Source of the DNA: a virus
DNA: 28,653 nt
Direction: 5' to 3' (one strand)
Virus record (IMG/VR): IMGVR_UViG_3300017749_000091
Coordinates: 1 to 28,653 of that record
The notes under the pieces are model-generated. The model saw only the letters and a list, made by a program, of their open reading frames with translations. It made no database searches and was not told the DNA's origin. Position numbers and translations under genes: made by a program. Positions 13,991 to 21,837 of this stretch are shown in pieces; the stretch's first letter is position 1, and each line of letters opens with the position of its first letter.

Positions 13991-15895
13991 TTATTCTACT
14001 ACCTCAATATCGTATTCAATTCCATCTTCATCAATAAAGGTTTCTGAGTCATCTTCAGCATCGGAATTAGGTCGAACTTGATAGAATCCTCTTGCCCTTC
14101 TTTGTTCTTCAAGATATTTTTCTGCATCAGAAAGAGATTCAAAATCTGGCAAAGGCATATCAGGAATTTCTACTCTAGAAAATCCTGCTTTTGCTGCATC
14201 TTCTGCTATTTTTGGATTATCAAATTTTGTATTGTAATCTTCCATTTGCGCTTTCAATACTTTTTGTTTTAGATAAGACATATACAACAAAGTAGCCGGC
14301 GTCATCTCAATTGTTCCAGCTAGAACTTCTTGTAAAAATTGCCTTTCTGCTACAGTATCTAATCCTCTTGCACCAATTCCAAGCTCTCCAATAGCGCCAA
14401 AAACAGATGATCCTAATGCAGCATTTATAAGCGCTGCCTCTGTAATTTTTTTCCCATCTTTAGTTGTTGGCCTAAATGTTCCATCCGCATCAAAAAATGA
14501 TCCTGCTGATCGCCTAGCAAATTCTTTTATTTTTGATATAGTAACGCCCAGTTCCGCACCCGGCCCTGTCTCAAAAATAGTAGGATCTACTAATGCCTCT
14601 GTAATCGCACTCATTGATGCTATTGCTCTTGGCGCTTTCATTGCATTTTTTTGTAATTCAACAAATTCTGTCGCGCCTAACTTGCCTATTTCTTTGCCAA
14701 ATGAGGTGGCAGGATCACCAGTATTGACACTAACATTTGTTACAGGCGGCTTACTTCCAAAACCAGATTTTTTACCAGTTGTTTCGCTAACTTGTATTCT
14801 TCCGTTCACAAGTGGATCATGGCCCATTGCTTTATATTCTTCTGCGGTAAGTTCCCTAAACGTTTCATCTGGCTTTTTGTTGTATTCTGCCAAAGCCTCA
14901 TCCATTGGTAGGCCGTTAAAAACAGCTTCCGCAAGATCTTCCCTGCCCTTACTTACAAACCAATTGGCGTTGTTTGTTGCTTTTTTCTGAGCTGAAATGT
15001 CTTGCATTTGTCCTTGCAAGAATTGTCCCCATTGTGCATTTGGAAAAGTTCTTAAATTATTAAATCCCATTGCCAATGCAAGCATAAACTCACCATTTCC
15101 AAATGTATTCTCATAATGCTTTGGCGAGCCATAATTTTTGCTTAATTTTTCTTGATTGTTTATTAGTTGTTTTGCGCTAACTTGAGTGTCTGTATCTTTA
15201 AATTTTATTGTTGAACCTAATCCTAATCCATTTTCCCCAGAGGAAAGAGAAAATCGATTATCTGAAAGCATTTTTTCTGCAATATTAGACTTTGGTTGCT
15301 GTGCAGCAGCAATTTCCATTTGGCTTTGAGGGCGCATAGGATCCATTGATGTAAGTTGATCCTGACTGGCAGTAGATCCTAATGCTTGAATTGCATTATT
15401 TACATCTTGACCAAGAATATTTTGATTTTGTTGGTCTTGCAACATTGGAGTTTGAAAATTTTGATTTGGATTAGAAGATGAAAGTTTTCCTCTTCTTTTG
15501 CTAATTATTTCATTTAACAATCCAACGCCATTGCTGGCAATATCTTCAACTGGAGCTGGCTGCGGAGTTTGACCAAACAAATTACCGCTAAATCCAGCAG
15601 AACTAACTGGCATTCCTAATTGCCCATTAAATTGTTGAGGCACAGGAGGATTTTCTTGAGATACTGGCGGTTGCTGACCGTATATAGCATTGTTTTGGAA
15701 TGCCTGATCTTCGGCATTTTTATAAAACTGTCGATCAAAAGAATTTATACCTAACTCGTCAAACATTCCAAGTCTTGCTATTTCAGCAGACTGCGCGTTT
15801 CTAGTTATTTGAGCTTGTCTTTCAATTTCTTGAGATCGTTTTAAATTTTCTTCATATTCTGCTTGCAAGCGAATTAGTTCTTCTTGGGTCGCCAT
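13991..15895 (-). CDS. Large Gln/Asn-rich virion protein, ejection-protein candidate
   Basis: The 634-aa protein starts with a coiled coil (MATQEELIRLQAEYEENLKR and onward). Residues ~65-215 are Gln/Asn/Pro-rich and probably disordered. The second half is globular and helical (ELTAEEYKAMGHDPLVNGRI, then GAELGVTISKIKEF, and FGAIGELGIGARGLDTVAERQFLQ). The ending is acidic (DSETFIDEDGIEYDIEVVE). I recognise no catalytic motif. Its place beside the other candidate internal protein and the portal suggests a component carried inside the head, but a minor head or tail protein is equally possible. Confidence 0.6.
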   Translation of the reverse strand: MATQEELIRLQAEYEENLKRSQEIERQAQITRNAQSAEIARLGMFDELGINSFDRQFYKNAEDQAFQNNAIYGQQPPVSQENPPVPQQFNGQLGMPVSSAGFSGNLFGQTPQPAPVEDIASNGVGLLNEIISKRRGKLSSSNPNQNFQTPMLQDQQNQNILGQDVNNAIQALGSTASQDQLTSMDPMRPQSQMEIAAAQQPKSNIAEKMLSDNRFSLSSGENGLGLGSTIKFKDTDTQVSAKQLINNQEKLSKNYGSPKHYENTFGNGEFMLALAMGFNNLRTFPNAQWGQFLQGQMQDISAQKKATNNANWFVSKGREDLAEAVFNGLPMDEALAEYNKKPDETFRELTAEEYKAMGHDPLVNGRIQVSETTGKKSGFGSKPPVTNVSVNTGDPATSFGKEIGKLGATEFVELQKNAMKAPRAIASMSAITEALVDPTIFETGPGAELGVTISKIKEFARRSAGSFFDADGTFRPTTKDGKKITEAALINAALGSSVFGAIGELGIGARGLDTVAERQFLQEVLAGTIEMTPATLLYMSYLKQKVLKAQMEDYNTKFDNPKIAEDAAKAGFSRVEIPDMPLPDFESLSDAEKYLEEQRRARGFYQVRPNSDAEDDSETFIDEDGIEYDIEVVE

Positions 15896-15908
15896 TATTT
15901 AACCTTTT

Positions 15909-16313
15909 TTAAAAATCAAAACTGTTAATAAACATTCCTAGTCCGTCTTCATCATCGTCTGGAAGCTGTAATCCAGCCTGAGGAAGTTGCAACCCAATTG
16001 ATCCAGCGGCATTCGGTGCTTGCATTCCAATATCTATCTGTGATGGAAGTTTCAAACCAATACCTGAATTTCCTTGCCCCAATGAATAATCTTCCAGAGG
16101 GCCGCCTTTTGGTTCGTCTGGTGATAGTAATCCAGACGGAATGCCTTGCGGCTCCTCATAAGAAGCCGGAGATGGAGGCGCGATACTATTACCCGGCCTC
16201 ATATTTTTTTCTCCACCTAATTGAGCGGAAACATAAGGCGACATAGTCATTTGGCCAAATAGTCCTTGCGAGTTATAAGGATTAGGTCGATTTTTAGAAA
16301 ATGGATTAAACAT
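15909..16313 (-). CDS. Low-complexity Gly/Pro/Gln/Leu-rich virion protein
   Basis: The 134-aa protein has no strong fold signal. It opens MFNPFSKNRPNPYNSQGLFG and carries two similar short units around GLQLPQAGLQLPDDDED and GIGLKLPSQIDIG, and the acidic tail ends FINSFDF. Such Leu-Pro-Gly-rich proteins are common in marine phage late regions, and no family name applies. It sits between the large candidate ejection protein and the S74 protein in the same transcript. Confidence 0.6.
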   Translation of the reverse strand: MFNPFSKNRPNPYNSQGLFGQMTMSPYVSAQLGGEKNMRPGNSIAPPSPASYEEPQGIPSGLLSPDEPKGGPLEDYSLGQGNSGIGLKLPSQIDIGMQAPNAAGSIGLQLPQAGLQLPDDDEDGLGMFINSFDF

Positions 16314-16314
16314 A

Positions 16315-17289
16315 TTAATTTATTTTAGAGTAATCAACTATTAAATAACCATTGTCAGCTAAGGACACTGCATCAGGATGACTTAACAATACTTTCTGAG
16401 CAATGACGCCAACTTTCGGTTGGTTGTCTATGCCAAGCTCTTTTGCTTTTTCGTTCCAGTCCCATGTATACATTTCTACACCGCTGTAAGTTTTGTCTAT
16501 ATATTTAATATTTGTTTTTAAATTTTCATCTGAGAAGCCAGCAAATTTTGCAAGACCTAGTATGGTTGACAAAGTGCCAGCCATGCCTGGGCTTCCACTT
16601 TGAACTTGATTTGATCCGCCTCCCATAGGCACAGCTCCAACAGCATTAGATACATAATTAATTGTGTTAGCTGGAGCGCCAACGTATCCTGCATATTGTT
16701 GTTTTGCAGAGTCAATCAATGCCTGTTGTGCAGCCTGTTGCAAAGCACCTTGATCATATAAATTTTGATTAACTTGCTGCCCCATACCAAAACCAAGATT
16801 TGCAATGTTCCCAAGCTGTCCGCCTGCGGCTAACCGTTGCTGACTTCCTGACAATCCTGACTGAACATTAAATTGGTCTGCAGCCATTCGATTATTAATG
16901 TCAAACTGACCTGCCGTTTGTGCATTCTGGAATCCCTGCGCCCTTAAAGCAGCAGATTGTTGTCCTAACAAATCAGCAACGCCACGCCCCATTTCAGCTT
17001 GAGCGATTCCGTGTCGAGATCCGCCAAATGCTTTAGCAGCCTGCGCCTGCGCTCCTAAATTACCAAATCCAATCTGAGCATTACGCAGTACGTCTTGCGC
17101 CTGTGCGTCTATAACTTGCTGAGTAAAAGGATTTTGATATTGCGAAAGATCAGTTGTTGCCAGCTGACCGGCGTTAACTTGGTTTGGAACGTATCCCATT
17201 TCCATCGCTGCACCTTGCCCAGCTCCGTATACGCCTTGAGCTGCTGCTTGATTTACGTTAGGGATTCCGCCCTGTGGGGAGCCTGCCAT
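16315..17289 (-). CDS. Gln/Ala/Gly-rich virion protein with C-terminal peptidase S74 chaperone domain
   Basis: Residues 1-250 are Gln/Ala/Gly-rich (many QAQAA, GMGQ motifs), with short repeated helical units. From residue 252 a classic S74 intramolecular chaperone domain begins, F-SDENLKTNIKYI. Ser253 and Lys258 keep the five-residue spacing of the autocatalytic dyad known from endosialidase tail spikes, so self-cleavage before Ser253 is expected. TWDWN and VGVIAQ (about 292-297) and NGYLIVDYSKI complete the motif set. The domain normally helps trimers of a fibre to fold, then is cut off. Here it ends a short non-fibre-like protein; a trimeric virion component is likely. Confidence 0.85.
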   Translation of the reverse strand: MAGSPQGGIPNVNQAAAQGVYGAGQGAAMEMGYVPNQVNAGQLATTDLSQYQNPFTQQVIDAQAQDVLRNAQIGFGNLGAQAQAAKAFGGSRHGIAQAEMGRGVADLLGQQSAALRAQGFQNAQTAGQFDINNRMAADQFNVQSGLSGSQQRLAAGGQLGNIANLGFGMGQQVNQNLYDQGALQQAAQQALIDSAKQQYAGYVGAPANTINYVSNAVGAVPMGGGSNQVQSGSPGMAGTLSTILGLAKFAGFSDENLKTNIKYIDKTYSGVEMYTWDWNEKAKELGIDNQPKVGVIAQKVLLSHPDAVSLADNGYLIVDYSKIN

Positions 17290-17292
17290 AAT

Positions 17293-17853
17293 TTATCCTT
17301 TGAAAATTGCGTAACCGTTGCCCATCGAGACGTATCCCTCTGGGGCTGGGGCAAAATGAGGTTTAAAATTTCCTTGTCGAGTGTTGTGTAGATATGGAAT
17401 TGTATCCAATTTTACTAAACTTCCAGCTGCTGGCCCCTGTGGGCCTAACGGCGCTGGTTGTTCTCCACTAAATGGATCAACAAATAACTTGTCATACTGT
17501 GCCACTTGGCCCGGCCTTCTAGCTTTTAACTCATTTAGAGCTTGGTCAAACAAATCACCGGATGAATAACCTTGCACTCCTCCAGCAAAAGTTTGCGGTT
17601 CTGGAGTCATTCCTTGCATTGCAGTTAATGATCCTTGTGGAACCATGCCAAATGCCTCTGCCGCGCCAATATTCGTGTTAAAAGCCGCTTGTTGAGATGG
17701 ATTAAATGCCGCAACGTCAGGCCCATAATATGGCATATAGCCAATTTTTTGGGCTTCCTCAGCTCGAGCCATATTTCTCGTTGCTGGGGCTTTTACAAAT
17801 TCTGGAATACTAGTGCTTGTTTGTCGGCTTCCGCCTTTACCACCGCCGCTCAT
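17293..17853 (-). CDS. Conserved virion-associated protein paired with the S74 gene
   Basis: The 186-aa protein has a Gly/Lys start (MSGGGKGGSRQTSTSIPEFV), then a Gln/Ala-rich middle with NPSQQAAFNTNIGAAEAFG and a Pro-rich second half (GPQGPAAGSL). I recognise the GGGKGG...IPE(F/Y) start from marine phages in which it precedes the S74 protein; function is unknown. Adjacent to that gene in the same unit, so the two are probably assembled in one structure. Confidence 0.65.
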   Translation of the reverse strand: MSGGGKGGSRQTSTSIPEFVKAPATRNMARAEEAQKIGYMPYYGPDVAAFNPSQQAAFNTNIGAAEAFGMVPQGSLTAMQGMTPEPQTFAGGVQGYSSGDLFDQALNELKARRPGQVAQYDKLFVDPFSGEQPAPLGPQGPAAGSLVKLDTIPYLHNTRQGNFKPHFAPAPEGYVSMGNGYAIFKG

Positions 17854-18219
17854 TTATATCTCCCTTTTAAGCGTTGTAAACTCAAATTTCCATCCAAGTT
17901 TATTTAATACTTTTTCCCAGCCCTTACGACCGGCTATTGTTAATGAAGAGCATCCGTTTGACTTGGCAAACTCAGCAAATGGCTCGTTTAAGGCTGTAAT
18001 TTGTTCAAGACTACCACCAGCTAGAAAAACGTGAAACACTTTTTTGCGAGGATACTCAATGATTTCAGTAATGCAACAGCCGCTGTCAAGAGGCCAAAAC
18101 TGGTACCTATAACTAAGAACACCAAGAACAACATCATCAAAAGTATGTGTACCACCGCTATAATCAAGAGCATCGTCAATGTATTGCTTACATCTAACCA
18201 GTTCTTCAGTGACATTCAT
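17854..18219 (-). CDS. GNAT acetyltransferase-like conserved phage protein
   Basis: I chose ATG 18219 because it overlaps the upstream stop as ATGA; the earlier in-frame start would lie inside that gene. The 121-aa protein shows ALDYSGGTHTFDDVV, FWPLDSGCCITEIIEYPRKK, HVFLAGGSLEQI, and GCSSLTIAGRKGWEKVLNKLGW. This order is typical of a small phage/prophage family that looks like a reduced GNAT fold. I do not see the Arg/Gln-x-x-Gly-x-Gly/Ala acetyl-CoA motif, so catalysis is doubtful. Position in the tail cluster suggests a virion-related or assembly role. Confidence 0.7.
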   Translation of the reverse strand: MNVTEELVRCKQYIDDALDYSGGTHTFDDVVLGVLSYRYQFWPLDSGCCITEIIEYPRKKVFHVFLAGGSLEQITALNEPFAEFAKSNGCSSLTIAGRKGWEKVLNKLGWKFEFTTLKREI

Positions 18220-18878
18220 GGCACATACAATTCCGCCACAGATAGCGTTACGGATGGCGATGCTGGGCAAAATGAAGTTGCCGCAGTCGTTGATAAAGAG
18301 CCATTTGTGCTATCTACGGCAAACATTGATTGCAAATAATCGTTGGCATTTACATCAAAAACACCAGATCTACTAATTATTTTCTTTTGCCCATTGTTGT
18401 GCAGCGTAGTCACCATCGTTGAGTTGGCTACATTAACGCCGTTAACTCGAGGCCATAAATAGAACGTAACCGTGCTGGCTGAACTTGAAGTAATTTCAGC
18501 GCTAAAATTTAATCGATATATGCCAGACTTGGCGAACACAATCTTGCTCGCATCGGTTCCGTCAATAGACACATTATGCGAAGATGCGCTTGTGTTGTAA
18601 GTTATTGCTGTGGCGGTATCGGCTCCAGACGCAGTCTGATTAGTAAAATCTACAAAGTAACCGTATGAGTTCTCGCCGTATGGAATAGGCTGAAAGGCGC
18701 CGTCCACAGAAACAACCATGTGTTTAATTGATTCATTCCACATGGTAACGCCGTTATCTGCGGCTGAGTCATCACTAGAGTTAAACTCTAACTTTGATTT
18801 AGTTCTTGCAATATAACTATTAAGGCGCTCTGCCCATTCTCTCCAACTGCCGCCTAATGGTGGTGGATTTGATCTCAA
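18216..18878 (-). CDS. Tail fibre/adhesin-like protein with C1q/TNF-type jelly-roll domain
   Basis: TTG 18878 is the best start. It overlaps the upstream stop as TTGA and has GGAGG six bases upstream; the longer TTG at 18926 would overlap by 52 bases. The protein begins (L)RSNPPPLGGSWREWAERLN, a conserved virion-binding-type segment. It then has a beta-rich domain (ASKIVFAKSGIYRLNFSAEI through FDVNANDYLQSMFAVDST) with a strand pattern like C1q/TNF jelly rolls found in phage fibres. It may contact the host surface. The family match is from pattern only. Confidence 0.72.
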   Translation of the reverse strand: MRSNPPPLGGSWREWAERLNSYIARTKSKLEFNSSDDSAADNGVTMWNESIKHMVVSVDGAFQPIPYGENSYGYFVDFTNQTASGADTATAITYNTSASSHNVSIDGTDASKIVFAKSGIYRLNFSAEITSSSASTVTFYLWPRVNGVNVANSTMVTTLHNNGQKKIISRSGVFDVNANDYLQSMFAVDSTNGSLSTTAATSFCPASPSVTLSVAELYVP

Positions 18879-20359
18879 CGCTTGCCTCCGGCTTTTGCCT
18901 CGATACGCATTACTCCAGCTCTCCAATCAGCGTTTCTTGCCGCCTCAATGCGTATTCTAACTTGTCTGCCAGTAAACCGCACATCGGTTGGATTAGCAGT
19001 TGAAAACGGCCCAAATGACGTTTCTGCAGCATTAGGATAAAACCGAGACTTAAACGTAATATTGACATCGCCCTGAGTTGCCTCGTCTGGTATTAAATTA
19101 GTTACTTTCATAACTTGATCACCGGCGCCTAAACTAATAGGCCCACTTTCAGCAAATGGAGTTTGCGATCCATGACCGACTGCTGGATCTTGCTCATGAT
19201 TAAATAAATTACCGTTATCATCGCCCCATATTGGATTTTTATAAACTCCCAAATCAATACCGCACGTTCTATCAAGTTGGCCGATTTCCCAATGGTTTTC
19301 TCGGTAGTCATACGAAACATATCGATCATTTTCAATAGACCCAGAACTTGGATAAAACCACCATATCTCCCCAAAAGAACTGTTATTAACAGCATAAACT
19401 TTAGTAATTTGATTTTTGTTAATATCTCTAAATACATAGTCAGACACTTCGCAGGGCAGTTCTTTTGCAACCGATCCATCAAATACAAAAAAAGCATCTT
19501 CGCCCATCCAAAACGCGCCTTCATCAACTGCGGCAATTGCTTTTCTTCCCACCATTCCAGTTGCTGTGCCTACACGTTCAAATCCAAATACAAACGGTGG
19601 GCCTTGATATGTCGCAACGTGTGCGTCTGTATCCGTAACAATTAACGTTCGGCCTCGAACTCTAATTGCTCCCATTATTTGCCCATTAGTTTGTAGTTCT
19701 AAATCTCCAGCCTCATTTGTTGCGGCTGGCGTCCATAATGTGTTGTTTTCTTTATCGCACCACTGCACCAATCTAGGATTGCCACCAGCCCCAAGCGCAA
19801 ATAAGAATCTTTCTTCAGTAACAATTAGCCCTAAGTTGTTAATCGGGGCGTTAGCAATTTGTGCTGCGGCAACGGCTGGATTAAGTTGCCATTCGTACAG
19901 TTTTCCATCGTCAGACGTGCATCCAACTAAGTATTCTCCCCAATTATCAAGTGACCACGTTGTCGCCTCTTGGAAAACGCCAGTATTTGGGCGTGTAACA
20001 CCATAAAACCCATTGTTGTAAAGCCCTCCGCCATATGCAGTATTAACTGCCGCGTCCTCGTTTCCAGCCGCAAAACCTGATGGCGTAATGTCACTTACAG
20101 TACCAGAAGCATTTACATAATAAAGTTTATTGTAAGTTCCAGCGGCAATTTGTGTGCCGTCTGAATTATCTCGCCATGCGTGTAATCCTCGAGGCGCTGC
20201 TGCAAAAGCAGAAGAAACTCTAGTAACAAAACCACCAACTGGTCGCATTGAATTGTTATGCCAACGAACTAAGTTAGCATCACGCCATCGGTTTGATTGC
20301 TCAAAATCCGTGCCGTTGCGTAAAATACCCGGTGGTAACTGCAATGGAATAAGCGCCAT
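18875..20359 (-). CDS. P22 gp10-like tail/DNA-stabilization beta-propeller protein
   Basis: The 494-aa protein begins MALIPLQLPPGILRNGTDFE and continues SNRWRDANLVRWHNNSMRPVGG. These lines, with repeated beta-blade units (GTYNKLYYVNASG, NPRLVQWCDKENNTLW, DEGAFWMGEDAFFVFDGSV) and the conserved C-terminal RFTGRQVRIRIEA, are what I know from podovirus gp10-type tail hub proteins. In P22, gp10 closes the portal after packaging. Length is normal. It is encoded with its ATG preceded by AAAAGGAA. Confidence 0.86.
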   Translation of the reverse strand: MALIPLQLPPGILRNGTDFEQSNRWRDANLVRWHNNSMRPVGGFVTRVSSAFAAAPRGLHAWRDNSDGTQIAAGTYNKLYYVNASGTVSDITPSGFAAGNEDAAVNTAYGGGLYNNGFYGVTRPNTGVFQEATTWSLDNWGEYLVGCTSDDGKLYEWQLNPAVAAAQIANAPINNLGLIVTEERFLFALGAGGNPRLVQWCDKENNTLWTPAATNEAGDLELQTNGQIMGAIRVRGRTLIVTDTDAHVATYQGPPFVFGFERVGTATGMVGRKAIAAVDEGAFWMGEDAFFVFDGSVAKELPCEVSDYVFRDINKNQITKVYAVNNSSFGEIWWFYPSSGSIENDRYVSYDYRENHWEIGQLDRTCGIDLGVYKNPIWGDDNGNLFNHEQDPAVGHGSQTPFAESGPISLGAGDQVMKVTNLIPDEATQGDVNITFKSRFYPNAAETSFGPFSTANPTDVRFTGRQVRIRIEAARNADWRAGVMRIEAKAGGKR

Positions 20360-20398
20360 GCCTATTTTCCTTTTATTTTTGTAATAAAATGTTTTATG

Positions 20399-21019
20399 TT
20401 AGCCATCTAATCGATCAATTAATTCCGCAAAAGGAATGTCGAAACAAAATTGAATGACTTTTCTTTTTATTTTTTTTGTATGCTCAAAAAGATCTTTATT
20501 CCTCATTAATGGATTTCCCTTGTATTTTTTATCCACAATAATTTTTTCAGATTCCAAGTTTGGCAAAACTGAGTGTGCGGTTAAAGTATCCAAGGCCCAT
20601 GCTTCTTGGGGTTTTGCAATAAATCGATCGACCGGATAAATATCTCGATCGCACCTAACTGCGTAATAAGTATTTCCGTTATCTTTTGTTAAACGGTTAT
20701 CTCGCTCCAATTCACCATGCCAAAACGTTGTCACTTCATCATCGGTATCAATATAAAAATTGATTATCGATTGATCTGACGTATGAATATGAGGCGTCAA
20801 TAAATTTAAATCTGTTACCGAATGCCTAATAATAAAATCTTTAACGCTAGATAAGCAGCCAACGTATTCGTCAAACTCATCAAGCTCTTTTCTCACAAAC
20901 ATAGGCACATTACTTATTTTTCCTACACCGTAATGATTGATCTTTTTTCTTTCCTTGTTTTTAAGTTTAGGAAAAACAATATTTAGTTTTTTAGAATGTT
21001 TAAACAAACTTAATCCCAA
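20399..21019 (-). CDS. Tail-cluster protein, possible 2-oxoglutarate/Fe(II) oxygenase fold
   Basis: In the 206-aa protein, residues 74-101 (LTPHIHTSDQSIINFYIDTD) and 137-154 (KPQEAWALDTLTAHSVLPN) carry His77/His79 and His149 in beta-rich contexts. A C-terminal Arg-rich strand KRKVIQFCFDIPF ends the domain. The order resembles double-stranded beta-helix proteins such as 2OG-Fe(II) oxygenases, though the first H-x-D pair is not clear. In this phage context it could instead be a structural or cofactor-free member. It overlaps the next gene by 20 bases. Confidence in the fold is low; the gene itself is certain. Confidence 0.6.
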   Translation of the reverse strand: MGLSLFKHSKKLNIVFPKLKNKERKKINHYGVGKISNVPMFVRKELDEFDEYVGCLSSVKDFIIRHSVTDLNLLTPHIHTSDQSIINFYIDTDDEVTTFWHGELERDNRLTKDNGNTYYAVRCDRDIYPVDRFIAKPQEAWALDTLTAHSVLPNLESEKIIVDKKYKGNPLMRNKDLFEHTKKIKRKVIQFCFDIPFAELIDRLDG

Positions 21020-21482
21020 AGCTATCTTCGTTTGCAGTTACTTGAGTCGCGTCGCTGCTAATCTTGATTTGTGTGGGATCATTAACTGTTTGCCCATTAA
21101 ATGAAATGGAACCTTGGCAAAACATAAGTTTTGTTCCTACCAATAAATCTGTTGTTTCTCCAGATGCTAAAAACCATTTTTCACAATCAGGTAAATAATC
21201 ATTGTTAGGTTTTGAAGACACACACCAAACCACAGTATCCCCGTTGACTGTATGTTTAACTGTCCTATCAATGTCAGTTTCAATCTTATGCCAATCACCT
21301 ACATTGTAATCTGGATAAGTAGGAGTCGTTGGAGAAATAGAAACATTGTTAATCATTGAGCCTTTTGTAAAATAATTCCAAAATATTTCATCTGGTTTTG
21401 CTATTGACTGATATGGCTCACCATCAGTCCATGTGTTTTTGATTACTATGTAACCAAAAGCTCGATAAGGTTTTTGTTTCAT
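21000..21482 (-). CDS. Tail-cluster hypothetical protein, 160 aa
   Basis: The protein is beta-rich with one striking segment, VVWCVSSKPNNDYLPDCEKW followed by FLASGETTDLLVGTKLMFCQG. This looks like a small cupin-like or Ig-like barrel; paired Cys residues may be structural. It starts MKQKPYRAFGYIVIKNTWTD. It overlaps the next gene by 20 bases and the previous by 1 (TAATG), so it is made together with both. No function is assigned. Confidence 0.6.
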   Translation of the reverse strand: MKQKPYRAFGYIVIKNTWTDGEPYQSIAKPDEIFWNYFTKGSMINNVSISPTTPTYPDYNVGDWHKIETDIDRTVKHTVNGDTVVWCVSSKPNNDYLPDCEKWFLASGETTDLLVGTKLMFCQGSISFNGQTVNDPTQIKISSDATQVTANEDSFGIKFV

Positions 21483-21826
21483 TAGACTTCTACCTCTGGT
21501 GTATTTTCATTATTAGGATCAACGAAATCAGATACATTAAATGTTTGAGTATTGCCTATCATCCCTGTAAGGATTGTCATTTTTCCATCGTTATTTTTCA
21601 TTGCTTCAATTTTGACTATTTCTTCGCAAACGTTTTGCCCTGCTCGAGCAACACATTCCATAATTTCTGCTTCAGTATTTGCATCAGGCCAAGTTAAAGC
21701 TGGCTGATAAGTAAGCGCCGGATAATCATCTGGATTACTTGACGCAGTTGTATCAGAAGCAAAACGACAAATTAAAGATCCATTTGGACTTTCAAAATTT
21801 ACAATTTTCACAGTTACTGTATTCAT
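21482..21826 (-). CDS. Tail-cluster hypothetical protein, 114 aa
   Basis: The protein begins MNTVTVKIVNFESPNGSLIC, carries YPALTYQPALTWPDANTEAE and an acidic, Asn-rich end (DPNNENTPEVEV). It appears alpha/beta, with no membrane helix. I do not recognise the family. Its start lies just after the polyglycine adhesin-like gene and its stop overlaps the next gene, suggesting a tail-fibre accessory such as an assembly chaperone; this is inference. Confidence 0.6.
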   Translation of the reverse strand: MNTVTVKIVNFESPNGSLICRFASDTTASSNPDDYPALTYQPALTWPDANTEAEIMECVARAGQNVCEEIVKIEAMKNNDGKMTILTGMIGNTQTFNVSDFVDPNNENTPEVEV

Positions 21827-21837
21827 AATTTCCTCGT

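Noticed and set aside
18879-18926. Longer N-terminus of the C1q-like protein
   Set aside because: It would overlap the gp10-like gene by 52 bases and has no ribosome site, while TTG 18878 has GGAGG and a TTGA overlap.
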